A DNA stretch of 64,000 nucleotides from Nemertoderma westbladi (lineage: Eukaryota > Xenacoelomorpha > Nemertodermatida > Nemertodermatidae): the NCBI GenBank assembly GCA_032718475.1, contig JAUCBJ010001640.1, positions 1 through 64,000 of the forward strand, given 5' to 3'. How positions within the stretch are numbered: position 1 is the stretch's first letter; each line of letters starts with the position of its first letter. Made by a program: the position numbers and the translations under genes. Positions 42,370 through 53,040 of this stretch are shown piece after piece. The notes under the pieces were generated by a model. The model was not told where the DNA came from. It saw only the letters and a list, made by a program, of their open reading frames with translations, and searched no databases.

Positions 42370-44248
42370 CCTGGCTTTGCATATTGAACGTGCGTTTGGA
42401 AATAAGTTCGTGCTACCCTTCCGTGGGTGGTAGATGTCGCGGTTATGTATTGGTGGGTGGGGGGAGGGGGGGGGTGCAGATTAAAAGGGGTGAACACGTA
42501 CTGTCCCCCTTTCTTTGATTAATTGGTGGTGTGGGTTAATCTCTCATAACCTGATTTTGTGATACAGTCGCACAATTTTAATTTGTATCTCATAACTGGG
42601 CCTCGTGCTGCGCGAAGGCCCCACGAACGTGTAAGAGAAAGTGTAGGCCTACTATGTAGACCTACTGCTTACTCTTTGACTTAGATTAGTTGTTATAAGT
42701 CAAGCAATGTAAATTTGGGTGACATATGGTGATGGTGATTCAATATTATACAGCAATTAACAAACGATGGGGTTTCATTTAAATAGTATTTTAATACGAT
42801 AAATTATCATATTAATCCGGCAGATATCCTATCCATTAGTCCGGCAGATATCTACCATTTTTTCACTGAACATTGCATGGGAGTATAATATAGTAAATAC
42901 TTTGGGTGATTTTGGTAAGAAATTTTATTGTGATCAATATTCCGACTGATGATGCTAAGGTTGTATCATTGAGGAATTTGTGTAATTATCAATTTAACAG
43001 AAATTAATCACCAGGAACAGTTAAGACAATTCATACCGATACAATTGCTTTCATTTATTTTAGTAAGAAATGTAATGTTGAAAATTAGCAAATGGTACAA
43101 CAGGTTTCCATTACAATAAATTAAACTTTACAACACCGGAGTCACCTCACCATCTTATGGTAAACTTTTATGACAATTTTCATTTCAGTCGCGTCAAATA
43201 TTTATGTAAAGTTAGTTTTTCTATGTATTTGGTTGTAAGTTGAATTTAATATTGTACATCAATTGCAATTGTTGAATGTTTTTATAAGGTCATTTTAATG
43301 GTACACTATTTTGGTCCAAAATATGTCGAAATTATTTTTATGATCTATTATAACGCACGATTAAATTTTGGTTCCAAATCTGAAAACCGCTATTTAATAG
43401 CTCTTTTAGTTTTCAAGTTATAACAATTTCCATTTAGGGAATCCTGTTGAAATTACTATTACTATATATAATGAAAGGTCAGTAATGGTTGACTGATGCG
43501 CCTGTAAATAGCCTCTCGTCAATAATGAAAGGTCGATTATCTCCAAATATTTTTTTTTATGAAATTGTCAACTTCAAAACCCCACTACTTCTACAATTTT
43601 TGAGTAATTAGTCTGAAACTTTCTGTGGGTGTCTAGATAGCCACCCTGCATAAAAGTATCAGACAACTTTTTGAATTTTTTTTTCGCTGACAGTGATAAA
43701 TCAAAGAGTTGTCCGAAAATGGTGTACCCCCCCCCCCCCCCCCCCCATCTTAATTGTTGAATGGTTTTTTAAATATATTTAGATACAACCTGAAATTTAA
43801 AATTAAAGTTGATGCAATGGTATGTTATTCAATTATTTAATAAAGTTAATTTAACTGTACAAATCTTCATTATCGTTACGATATATCACACTTTTTAACT
43901 TGAAACCGAGGCTGTTCCCATTGGAATAATAGTGAGTTAAAACGTTCTGGAACACAACCTTGTGGAATCGAAAATCGTATTGCCTTTGCATATAAAGTCA
44001 TGACCCGGTGTAGAATTTGGTAACTTTGAAAACACTCAAAGATGCCAGTTGGGCATCAATCGGATTATTGATGACAACAACATTACCTACCATAATCAGT
44101 TAAAACATTTACTACTGTATATACTTCAACGAACGGTATATAATGCAATAACTGCCGGACTACATGTGGGCCGGCCTCAATTATTACAAACTTGTAACAG
44201 GGATTTTGACAATTATGAAATTATGACAGACACCACACTAGAAAAATG
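42370..44248. other. Noncoding stretch before the channel gene
   Basis: AT-rich. A G run near 42460, a C run at 43728-43746, and a partial internal repeat of ATAATGAAAGGTC (about 43469 and 43521). The ORF at 44049-44282 (+) overlaps the channel gene end and is a shadow. It probably includes the 3' UTR of the minus-strand channel gene. Confidence 0.5.
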
Positions 44249-45529
44249 TTATTCATGTGAAAAGTGGTACCAACAGAAATAAAATATAGTTGTAAAAGTA
44301 TATGTTAAAGGAAATAAATATTTAGAAACGTTATCAATATATGTAGCAATATCACGTCTATGTTTCATATCACTGCTGCTGCTATTAGCTAGATAATCAT
44401 GCTTGGTATGATTGCTATTATCTGCCTTTAATTGAGTACAAGTACCATTGGTTGAAACTTTGTCATCATACTTCTTACCAAAGTGACACACCAACAAAAA
44501 TTCAATGAGGCTACAAAATACGAAAATAAAAGCAATTGCAAAGGTTATATCCAACGCATTAATATAAGCAACATTAGGGAGTCTAGTATATGTGTTTAGA
44601 GCTATAGTGATGACAATGAGAATGGTGGTTATGGCAAGAGCTGCCCGAGCTGGAAGTGCCTTACGATCCACCCAGAATGCAATCCAGGACATCACAACTG
44701 CCAACGTCAATGGCAAATAAACAGTGACAATATAGGCGCTGGTACGTCTACTAAATCTGATTTTTATAGAAAGTTGTGAAAACGATCTGCCGGTATATTC
44801 TCTTTCATTATGCTCCAATATAAGATCACTAGTAGTCAAACCCATATACTGTGTAAACTCCACTTTTCCACAGAGAATCTCTATGCCTTTATTATTATCA
44901 TTTAAGTGCCAGAATTTCAATACAAGATTATTAGTATCAAATCCATAACTCTCCAATTGTATTGTACATGTTTGAATATCCATTGGATAATTTACAAAAT
45001 CGAAAGAACATCTTGTTCGAATGCTGACTCGTTGTGACATATTTACAAGACCATTTGGAGAAACAAAGATATATGAATTTGGCATTGGATCTTTGAACAC
45101 AGTTGTTGACAGACTGTTGCTAAAAAATACATCAGGTCTCCATATGTTTTCGAGGATAAATGACCCCATAATAATTGGACCATTTGAGGCAATAAATATG
45201 TTATTATATGCCAGTCGTGGATCATTCCACCGTAACCGCAAGTACATATCAGTAGTGAAAGACATGTCCTCGTCGTTAATCTCACCAATTGAAACTATAC
45301 CAATATTAACACCAACTTCAACGATGCCTTTACCAATATTTGGTCTTGTGAGTTTGTTATATCCTTGTTTATATTGAACGATGTCAGTCAAATAGTTTAC
45401 AACTTTGGCCTCTGTAGTCAAATCATAATCATTATTATCAACATGAATATTGCCTTCTTCACCTATACCAGTTGTCAAACTACATATAACAACAACAAAT
45501 AGTAATAAGATATCATTGATAAACGTCAT
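44249..45529 (-). CDS. Cys-loop ligand-gated anion channel subunit (glycine/GABA-A receptor-like), intronless
   Basis: A complete 426-residue ORF encoding a pentameric ligand-gated channel subunit of the plasma membrane. Residues 1-22 form a signal peptide. The extracellular domain has RLRWNDPRL (97-106), WRPDVFFSN (130-138) and the signature Cys-loop C174 to C188 with exactly 13 residues between (NYPMDIQTC). M1 spans about 263-286 (WIAFWV), M2 starts after PAR (293-295), M3 about 324-349 and M4 about 402-421. The PAR motif before M2 and TRLPNVAYINALDI after it are hallmarks of chloride-conducting GABA/glycine receptor relatives. Loop C has a single Cys (C220), so the second disulfide of glycine receptors seems absent. 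The M3-M4 loop is short. There are no introns, although vertebrate relatives have many, so a retrogene origin or a lineage-specific intronless expansion is likely. The ligand cannot be predicted. Confidence 0.93.
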   Translation of the reverse strand: MTFINDILLLFVVVICSLTTGIGEEGNIHVDNNDYDLTTEAKVVNYLTDIVQYKQGYNKLTRPNIGKGIVEVGVNIGIVSIGEINDEDMSFTTDMYLRLRWNDPRLAYNNIFIASNGPIIMGSFILENIWRPDVFFSNSLSTTVFKDPMPNSYIFVSPNGLVNMSQRVSIRTRCSFDFVNYPMDIQTCTIQLESYGFDTNNLVLKFWHLNDNNKGIEILCGKVEFTQYMGLTTSDLILEHNEREYTGRSFSQLSIKIRFSRRTSAYIVTVYLPLTLAVVMSWIAFWVDRKALPARAALAITTILIVITIALNTYTRLPNVAYINALDITFAIAFIFVFCSLIEFLLVCHFGKKYDDKVSTNGTCTQLKADNSNHTKHDYLANSSSSDMKHRRDIATYIDNVSKYLFPLTYTFTTIFYFCWYHFSHE

Positions 45530-46270
45530 TATTATTGTGTAAATCTATCTGTATGATTTAGACAACACCACATAATTGCTGGTTATTTAGTTAGATAACA
45601 TAAACTGCGGTTCACAGGTGTATTTTTGGCCAAAGGAAAATATATTCGATTCAATTCAAATTCAATTGTTAGGGACATATTAAAATTTAGAGTACCAATT
45701 TATTGTTTGACAACCAAATTTAATTTACAAAGGTACTGTAATTATATAAACGTTCATAATCAACAAAGTTGCTTTTTAACCAATACGTAGCCCACATTGG
45801 GGCCATGGAAGTTTTTGTATAGACACGAATGCTTTAAAGGGAAGAGCCAGGGGGCATCTCTGCGTTATATCCTTAAATAAAACTAAATGAAAACATGTTT
45901 CCTCTGGAGAATAGAGTTCTGGGGGGACCGCGCTGGAAATCAATCTCCGTTGTCCTTGGCCAACTGGCCGAAGAAAAGGGACGTCCACAGATGCGGTGCT
46001 ACAGGTTCCGAGGACGTACACCGTTACTACATAGAAATGAAGTAAGAATTGATTCACCCGTTAGGTTTTCTTCGCCCTTTAGACCAGGGATTAGGCACAA
46101 AGTGTGACGACTTATTTCCACTAAATTCAACCACCACACCAAGGAGGATCATATCGTTTACACGAACAAGGGGCGTTGAAAAGGAAATTTTGTGACAGAA
46201 AAACACAATACTATCCAACTACCGTAGCCTAACGGTAACAGTGCAATCCATCATTATTGGATATTAAGAT
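45530..46270. other. Upstream region of the channel gene, no other gene recognised
   Basis: Includes the putative promoter and 5' UTR of the minus-strand channel gene. A 93-codon minus-strand ORF at 45776-46057 and an overlapping plus-strand ORF at 45895-46107 show no family signature; the plus strand there is rather GC-rich for the region. I cannot tell if it is an exon or repeat. Confidence 0.4.
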
Positions 46271-46403
46271 CAGTTCAGGGGCGGATCCAGAGGTCACCTA
46301 GCCGGGGGGGCATAAATAAGGTGCGAGAAAAATTCCAAAAATATGCTCCATAAGTTGACTTGTCCGGTGGAGACAGGGGGGGGGGGGGGGGGGTGGGGTG
46401 GGG

Positions 46404-46620
46404 ACTGGACGCAAAACTCGCCTTGACATCCCGCCTCAATGTTAAATTCTTTATTTAGGGAAAGGAGCAGGTTACAGTGGTACGTTATTTTTATTTTATT
46501 TTACTTTATTTACTATAATTTACTATATTTTTACCGGTACTTTATTTAATTTTTGAGGTAATCAGCTATTATTTGCGTCCAATTTCGCATGGAGAGGGAT
46601 GAATTTTTATTGCGTCCAGT
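46404..46620 (-). mobile_element. 217-bp MITE, third full copy, capped by G and C runs
   Basis: Termini ACTGGACGCAAAACTCGCC and TTTTTATTGCGTCCAGT. The interior is collinear with 18967-19178, but the region after GGTACGTTATTTT is replaced by AT-rich sequence. A G run (about 46376-46403) precedes the left end and a C run (46621-46644) follows the right end, so the inverted termini effectively extend into complementary homopolymer runs. Confidence 0.87.
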
Positions 46621-46879
46621 CCCCCCCCCCCCCCCCCCCCCCCCGTCTGTGTGAAGAACACACAATAGACAATAGCGACAGAAGGCAGCATCAAAAATCC
46701 TTGAGTACAGGAGTAGCTCAGACCGTTGTACAGTGAGAGCCACTACTGGTGACGTAATGAATGTTGGACACTAGCTAGGACACTCCCATATTTTTACTTC
46801 GGGTACTGGAAGTTACTGGTTTGGTCGTAAATTCTGTTGCACATTGCATTATATTTATTATGGTCGTTGTCATGGTGTG

Positions 46880-46990
46880 CGGACACTTCCCCCGGACACT
46901 TCCCCCCCAGCCCCAAACACCTCCAGACTTCCCCCCCGGACACTTCCCCCCCAGTCCCAAACACTTCCCCCCTGGACACTTCCCCCACGA
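46880..46990. repeat. C-rich short tandem repeat
   Basis: Units with GGACACTTCCCCC and CCAAACAC(T/C)TCC repeat three to four times at about 33 bp. Strong strand asymmetry (almost no G). Open frames on both strands here are artefacts. Confidence 0.8.
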
Positions 46991-47117
46991 CTGTTCTTAA
47001 CTTCGCACAACCGTATTGTTTGCTAATCTTTAAAGACAATAACAATAAATAAAATGTAGGGTTACATTACTGTATTACAAAAATTTGGAATATTATAAAG
47101 CCAGATAGGGCAGGAGG

Positions 47118-47145
47118 GGGACTGAACGCAATAAAAATACCCATG
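47118..47145. mobile_element. Solo MITE terminus fragment
   Basis: GGGGGACTGAACGCAATAAA followed by AATACCC resembles the left end of the MITE (ACTGGACGCAATAAAAATTC) after a G run. Only about 25 bp are recognisable. Confidence 0.5.
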
Positions 47146-47509
47146 GTGTATCAAGTACGGCTAACTTCTCGGATAGGACAAAGTTTTGACTAGACCATTA
47201 TCTGGAATGATGAGAAGCTTTCAGTTTAGAAGAATGCCTTCGTTTCAGAAAATTTGGAATGTGGATCTTTAATATTTTTATTATTTATTTTTTCACTTCA
47301 AATGGAAGGGGTTTTTGAGTATGCTTTCTCATTTTCATAGGGGGGGGGCTATAGCCACATGGCCACCACCCTCGGTACGCTAGTGCTTACTGTGATAGTT
47401 CAAAAATTGCCGGGGGGGGGGGCATGTGCCCCCCCCCCCCCCCTGGATCCGCCCCTGCAGTTGCAAACTAATAACTGCAGTTTCTTTACCGGCCTTACGG
47501 GCAAAGTCA

Positions 47510-48097
47510 AAGTTACGGACGTAAGGGAAAGGCATGGGCAGCCTTGAATAGGCTTTCCAGGATTTGGAAGTCACCGATAATTAATTGGAAACTTAAGGTC
47601 CGATTATTTAGAGCAGAAGTAGTCCCAGTACTCCTCTATGGGAGTCCTTGCTGGGCTCTAACTGCTGAGGACACCAAATCTCTGGATGGCACATTCACAA
47701 GAATGCTACGCCGGGTTCATTGTGTCAAGTACAATGCACACATCTCCAACCAGACACTATATAACATTGGAGGTGTCTCATTGGTTCCCCCAAACTAGAT
47801 CAAAATAGACTAGAACAAAATCGCCTCCGCTTTGCAGGACATTGCTTTCGCCGTGAGGACCAGCCAGTGCATAATCTTGTACTTTGGCAGCCTCATGGAG
47901 TGAATAAGCATGGTGGACAGCCCATGACTTTCTTGAGACGCATCTTAAAGGACACTGGCCTTGAAGATGAGGATGATCTAGCAAGTGTCATGGGTGATAG
48001 GGAGTTGTGGTGGTGCAATTTTGTCGATAAGTCGGCACAGCATTCTTAAAAATGCAGCTGCAATGCAGCATGCCGATCGTAGTACTAGTTGTAGTAG
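47510..48097 (+). pseudogene. RTE-like LINE family A, 5'-truncated, with 14-bp target duplication
   Basis: Flanked by TACGGGCAAAGTCA at 47496-47509 and 48098-48111. It encodes WKSPIINWKLKVRLF, VVPVLLYGSPCWALTAED, LRRVHCVKYNAHIS, then after a frame break FRREDQPVHNLVLWQPHGVN, RRILKDTGLEDEDDL and MGDRELWWC. The 3' end is AAAATGCAGCTGCAATGCAG followed by a GTAGTAGT tail. All RT catalytic motifs are missing because of truncation. It is the clearest single insertion of family A in the window. Confidence 0.9.
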
Positions 48098-48111
48098 TAC
48101 GGGCAAAGTCA

Positions 48112-48344
48112 CTCCATCAACTCGAGATAGCAGCCAGAGTGTCGAGTAACAGAACCTCACTTCAGCTGAAGGGTCGTGATTCCGGGCCCAACACAGATCC
48201 CGTCACAATCCATCTTCCCACATTCCCATCCCGCTTTCCAACTCACCACGCGTATTTTTTCCACTCGCTGCTATTTATTTACATAAGTTTACTCTAAGTC
48301 ACCTAACCTTATTATTATTATCCTATTACCCTCCTAACAGATTG

Positions 48345-48407
<63 letters not shown>

Positions 48408-48409
48408 GG
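48112..48409 (-). repeat. 3' flank of RTE-like family B plus (CTA)n microsatellite
   Basis: A microsatellite of about 22 CTA units (48345-48407) is the tail of family B read from the plus strand. Left of it lies TCCTATTACCCTCCTAACAG and further sequence that is also present beside the other family B copy at 57775-57880 in reverse. That shared flank contains CATTCCCATCCC / CATCTTCCCACATTCCCATC, the motif that makes up the minisatellite at 57880-59810. Confidence 0.8.
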
Positions 48410-50090
48410 TCGAGCGAACTCGGACAGTGGAAATGAGATCCTTCCAGGCTTCCCGATTCTCCATAGTTGTCGCAATTTCGTTTCTCTCAAGTTCAGTATC
48501 CCTTTCAAGTTGATCTACTGTATGTTATAGCCGGTCATCCACGGCTACGCTTACCATGTGTTGGTTGCCATAAAAGTAGATCTGGTATGACCTCGACTTT
48601 ACTTCTCCATAAAGCTCGGCATTTGTTATGTTTTTTCTCCAGCTGATGTTTAGGGCTGCCCTTAGTAGTCTTGTGTAGCAACCATCAATTCGTTGTTAAA
48701 GTGATTTCGTCAGTGTCCAGGTCTCACCCCGTATAAAACCACACTTTCCACTGTGGCTTGAAAGAAGTTAGTCTTCAGGTGCCTGGAGAGATCCGATTTC
48801 CAGATGGTATCCATTTTAGATAGAGCTACCCAAGCCTTTGCTTTGTCCTTTTTGCTACTCTCTATCCATGATCCAAGGTACTGGAAGTCGTCAACCTTCC
48901 TTAGTTGATTATTATCAATGGTTGTCAAGTTTCCATCAACATTAAAAGTCATGAATTCGGTTTTTATATGCAATCCAACCTCCTTAGCAGCCCTCTCCAC
49001 TTTATTCAGTAGAAGCTGTGCATTAGAGAGCAGGGCGATGTCATCCGCAAAGTCGGTGTCTGTGACTGTAGTTGCCGGATATCTACTACTTCTGCGTTCT
49101 TGAAGTGTGAATCCCAAATCGTCACCCTTTGAGGCGTCCTCATTGCGTAATCCATTAAAACTACAAATAGTAATGGCGCTAATGTGTCACTTTGCATTAC
49201 CCAAGCAAGGATTGAGAAGAACACAGTCTCACCTGAGTCACAGTCTCATGAGAGTACCTGAGCTTTTGAGTTGCAATATGACAATCCAATGCCAGCGACC
49301 ATTACTTCTGGTATTCCATAAGCTCTTAGGATTTCCAGCATTTTACCTCTATGAATGGAGTCGAATGCTTTCGTGAAGTCCACAAATGTTAGGATTGATT
49401 GCAGGGAGATTCTTTGACTTATTTCCCTCAATCAGTCTCCGTAGTGCAAGTATCTGCGCTATTGTTGATCTACTTGGTCGAAATCCGTTTTGGCTCTTGG
49501 TTTACGCTGCAGTTTCTTTATGTGAGCCACAGCGGACAGATCCCACGATAGTTTGTTGGTATACCGAGGTCTCCTTTCTTGGGGAGAGGCTTTAGTTGAC
49601 CTTTAGTCCAAATTGGTGGAGGCATTTCCCCTTTCAGTATCCGGTTGCAAACATCCAATAATATTCTGTTTAGCACCCCTCCTACTTCTGCAGGGATTCA
49701 TCTAATCCACTCGCTTTATGATTGGACATGCTTTTAATGCTTCTTTGGAGTTTGGCAGAGTGAAGTCGCCTGTTTCTATAGGTCGCGTCTTGTCATATAT
49801 TTTCCTTGTAGGGCTGACCTAGATGTTTGGTGGTTTCAGTACTATCAGCTTTGAAGCGCCCCTTTGCACAACTTTTCCGACCAGATACCTCATTTACAGT
49901 TTGCCAGTTAGTCTTGATTATTGCTGCATGTGAACGTTGTAACCTGAGAGTCTTGTCATGGAACATACTGTTTTCGTTTGGGTTTCTGGGGAATATGCCT
50001 CTTGACTGATTCCTTGTGGGCTTTTATTATATTCTTTTGAATCGGTAGACTGGTCTTCATCCAGTCAGAAACAGAATGCAGAAATGCACA
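48410..50090 (-). pseudogene. RTE-like LINE family B, degraded RT
   Basis: The minus strand carries, with several frameshifts and stops, an RT of RTE style: LPKKGDL region near 49590, FVDFTKAFDSIHRGKML (motif A, ORF 49246-49431), the SYCNSK / TLAPLLFVVLMDY region (motif B) and DTDFADDIALLS (motif C, ORF 48710-49117). It is followed by DDFQYLGSWI and VVLYG, and near 48420-48530 by a C-terminal block (ENREAWKDLIS in the sister copy). No intact ORF. The 5' part reaches to about 50090 before similarity is lost. A fragment at 53320-53440 and a deleted copy at 57311-57775 belong to the same family. Confidence 0.85.
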
Positions 50091-51714
50091 ACCCGTATAT
50101 TTAACTATAATACTGTAGGTACTACAGTATAGTTGTTATACTCCATCAATGTAAGAGTTATATATATTCATAATAATACTGTATGGGTAATTATGACAAT
50201 ATACACTACAGTACAACAAGAGTGTAAACGCGACACCACCGAAGCTGACAACAGACAACCGTTATTAACATTAGCAAACGAACAGATTAAAGTGGCAATT
50301 TATTCTAAACAAAGCAATAAACGAGAATCAAGAACGCTGGTTCCATTTATATTTTGTTTCAGTTTTTGTTTCATGTTATCACGGTTGTCTGCTGTCGGTT
50401 GTCGGGTTGTCGGGATTACCCAAAAACAGTAGTTTCACGGTATCAACATTAACTTGGAAAATTTAAGGATAGAGAGCAAAACATACTGGTTTCTAATTAA
50501 ATTCAACTCTAACTGAAAACCTGGATCTGGAATGTAATTATGTAGTAGCAGCATTCCGCGCGGGTGATCTTCAAGTGTAGTGAATTTATGCAAACAGAAA
50601 AACTGGTGCCATGTGTTCCTACCAGTCGGCAGGAATTGTCTCGTAGTTACCAACCATCCTGATTTGGCACCTATTTTCTCTCATTTATGCGCGCAGCGCA
50701 GATTATAATTCTAGATCATATTATTTGTTGCACCAATTCCTGTTTCCAGTTACAATTAATTCACAAAGAAACTGTATTATGTTCCAGAATTTAAATATAC
50801 GGGGATTGTCTACTGAATGTGTCTCTAGAAATAAAGAGTGATAAAATTCGGCAGAAATGTTAGTATTTCTACAAATCCTAAGTTATAATCTCGTGCTAAC
50901 GGAAGTGTCCGCATTCCTAAATACAATAAAACAAGATAAATGAATTATAAGAAAGGACCACCTTTCAACAATAATGGAATAGAAATAAAGTGTCCAGAAT
51001 TGTACGAAAAACGGTAGTTTAATAGGATCAGTTTCGTCAATAATCAATCGATTAACGCAGTGGAAAATGAGTGGAATAGCTTCTCCCTAATAATCTAAAA
51101 CATCTGCCACCAATTTTATAACCTTTACAGGAACCAAGGTTATACAGAAGACTGACGGTTTTATTTTTGTAACCTGCACGCGTTTTGCATATCATGTTTG
51201 TTTGTTATACATATTTTACGCTGAAACTATTTGAATTTCATGCGATTCAGGCAGAGTATATTTAACAGATAGAAGGTATAATGGTACATATCCGCTTATC
51301 TACATATTATTAATACCTCTATGCTTGGCTCGGACACAAAAGTTGAAGAAATGTTGAGTCTGTGCATGGATTATCCATAAATTACAAGCAAACTTTTTCC
51401 ACTTGAAGCTCTTTCGACACATCAAATTAAGAAATTTCACCGGGAACATATTCGTACTTCCCTTATTTTATTCGCTGCAACGAAGTAAAAATCAACGCAA
51501 TGCTGGGTTACTATTTTTATTCTATTTTTATTCTTATTTTTCTTCTTTATTTAATTCTATATAATTAAGCTAAAAAGTAACGAAATTATACAGTCGAAAT
51601 TATTCGAAACAAACGAAATTATTAAGTCACTACTGTATGTAGGCCTCAGTAGATATAGAATTTAACAAAATGTGTGGTTTAGTATGATTGCGAATTACTT
51701 TGGGTGTATATTAA
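50091..51714. other. Noncoding stretch
   Basis: AT-rich with small ORFs only (99 codons at 50133-50432, 72 at 50435-50653), none recognised. A fragment resembling the 68-bp satellite (TTATTCTAAACAAAGCAATA, AACGAGAATCA) occurs near 50300. Confidence 0.45.
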
Positions 51715-51835
51715 CCAAGATCCATCACTCCCACAATGATTAATGATGCACCCAGTAGGGTGAGCACAGTGGCAGCATACGATGGTATTGACAGATAGGA
51801 GGCCATGAGGAGGTAAATTGCGGACATACAAGGTT
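51715..51835 (-). other. Possible exon encoding a transmembrane segment
   Basis: The minus strand reads, after a TAA, a frame with PCMSAIYLLMASYLSIPSY and then a strongly hydrophobic stretch (AATVLTLLGASLIIVGVMDL) ending at CTTG/GTTAAT, a weak donor. The pattern of hydrophobic codons with wobble variety looks like a membrane-protein exon, but no acceptor is convincing and no partner exons were found. Could be chance. Confidence 0.2.
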
Positions 51836-51870
51836 ACAGGTAGTATTTCCAGGTCGTCTACCTTTTACCT

Positions 51871-52080
51871 GAGCCGCTAGCTGAATGGTTAGAGCGTCAG
51901 ATTTCCAACCCGGGGGTCACCAGTTCGATCCCACCTGGACGTCATTGCCGACTTTGCAAAAGCTGTGCCCATCAAAAGTTATATGAGGCCGATTGGCTCC
52001 TCTCCTCCACATTATTCTCCTCCCTGATTGTTAGAAGCCATAGAGTGCACCTAAACAAAATATAGCGTGGCAAGAAACGT
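51871..52080 (+). mobile_element. tRNA-derived SINE
   Basis: The 5' part resembles a tRNA: TAGCTGAATGGTTAGAGCG fits a D-arm/A box and CAGTTCGATCCCACCTGG a T-arm/B box, spaced as in a polymerase III promoter. A tRNA-unrelated body follows (GGCCGATTGGCTCCTCTCC and on). The acceptor and anticodon stems do not pair well, so it is not a functional tRNA gene. No second copy in the window to define its end. Confidence 0.6.
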
Positions 52081-52973
52081 AATTGATCTCCCCTCTTTTA
52101 CAGTAGATATTTACGTAGAATCCCTACTAGTGCTTTACTAACTCCTTTCTAAGTATAAACCAATATCGCCTTGTTCGAAGCCTACAGTGTAAAATCGGCG
52201 TAGCAGTTCCTGAAAATGGTAGGTGCTTTATGCAACCTGCAAAGGAAAAGCATACACATACTGTACTTGTTGCAAAAAAGGCCTAAAGTACTAAACTAAT
52301 CCTCGTATCTTTATTGACTCTCACTCGCTACGTTACTTGTGAGTAAGAAACAACTCGGGTCGACCGACACACTGCAAAGTGCCACACTTTACACAAATAT
52401 GTATATACTTATCAAATAAAATAGGTGATATATTATATATTTAAGTTTGAAAATTCGTAAATCAATTATGAAAACATAAATAATTTCCGGAAATATCTAT
52501 ATACCTAAACAGTAAAACTATGATATTACCGGTATACAGTAGACCACTATAATATTATTAATGTATTATTATATTATAATAATTTTATTAATAATATTAT
52601 AATTATAATATTATATATAATATAATTATAAATAGAAAAAAACTAACTTGATGATTTAAATAAATATATAGCAACGCCTTGTCCTGGATCACTATTGATC
52701 CATTTCGTTCAATATAATAATTTGAGAATTCGTGGGTGCGATGTGCAATTGGTTCTGTGATGATAGTCTCTGATATTAGAGACTCTTAGAGAAGTATTGT
52801 ACCTGGGTGTCTATATAAGAGAAAGTCATGTGGTGGGTAGGAAGTTGTGGCGGCCCAATTTTGTGGCAGGCCGATTGTAGTAGTAGTACTGTAGTAGTGG
52901 TACTGTACTAGTAGTATATCAGAGAAAATAAGTTAGGTGGACAATAACCACACTATAATTGTAGTGCAAGTCT
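52081..52973. other. AT-rich noncoding stretch
   Basis: An extremely AT-rich palindromic tract (ATAATATTATTAATG, TATTATAATTATAATATTA) at 52545-52635. A weak trace of the RTE-like family A 3' end (GGAAGTTGTGGCGGCCCAAT, GATTGTAGTAGTAG) at about 52840-52885. No gene. Confidence 0.45.
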
Positions 52974-53040
52974 GTTCCAGGAAGTTATTTATTAACGTAC
53001 TGTACTGTCAGTACGACGTTAATAGATAACTTCCTGAAAC
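52974..53040. repeat. Hairpin with ~25-bp arms
   Basis: GTTCCAGGAAGTTATTTATT... pairs with ...AATAGATAACTTCCTGAAAC across a loop of about 15 bases, with a few mismatches. Could be a small foldback element or structured RNA; nothing nearby indicates which. Confidence 0.7.

Larger units (their letters stand above)
46276..47457. mobile_element. TIR element with CAGGGGCGGATCCAG ends and CAGTT duplication
   Basis: The left end CAGGGGCGGATCCAG (46276-46290) and the right end CTGGATCCGCCCCTG (47443-47457) are perfect 15-bp inverted repeats. They are flanked by CAGTT on both sides (46271-46275, 47458-47462), a 5-bp target duplication. Just inside each end are G or C runs (CCGGGGGGG; GGGGGGGGGGCATGTGCCCC). 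There is no transposase ORF. A MITE copy (46404-46620) and a short C-rich tandem repeat lie inside, making this a nested structure. Superfamily not assigned. Confidence 0.85.

Noticed and set aside
44049-44282. 77-codon plus-strand ORF beside the channel gene
   Set aside because: It overlaps the 3' end of the minus-strand channel ORF and has no family features.
51871-51950. Functional tRNA gene
   Set aside because: A and B boxes are present, but acceptor and anticodon stems do not pair and the sequence continues into a SINE-like body. The same applies at 62770-62850.
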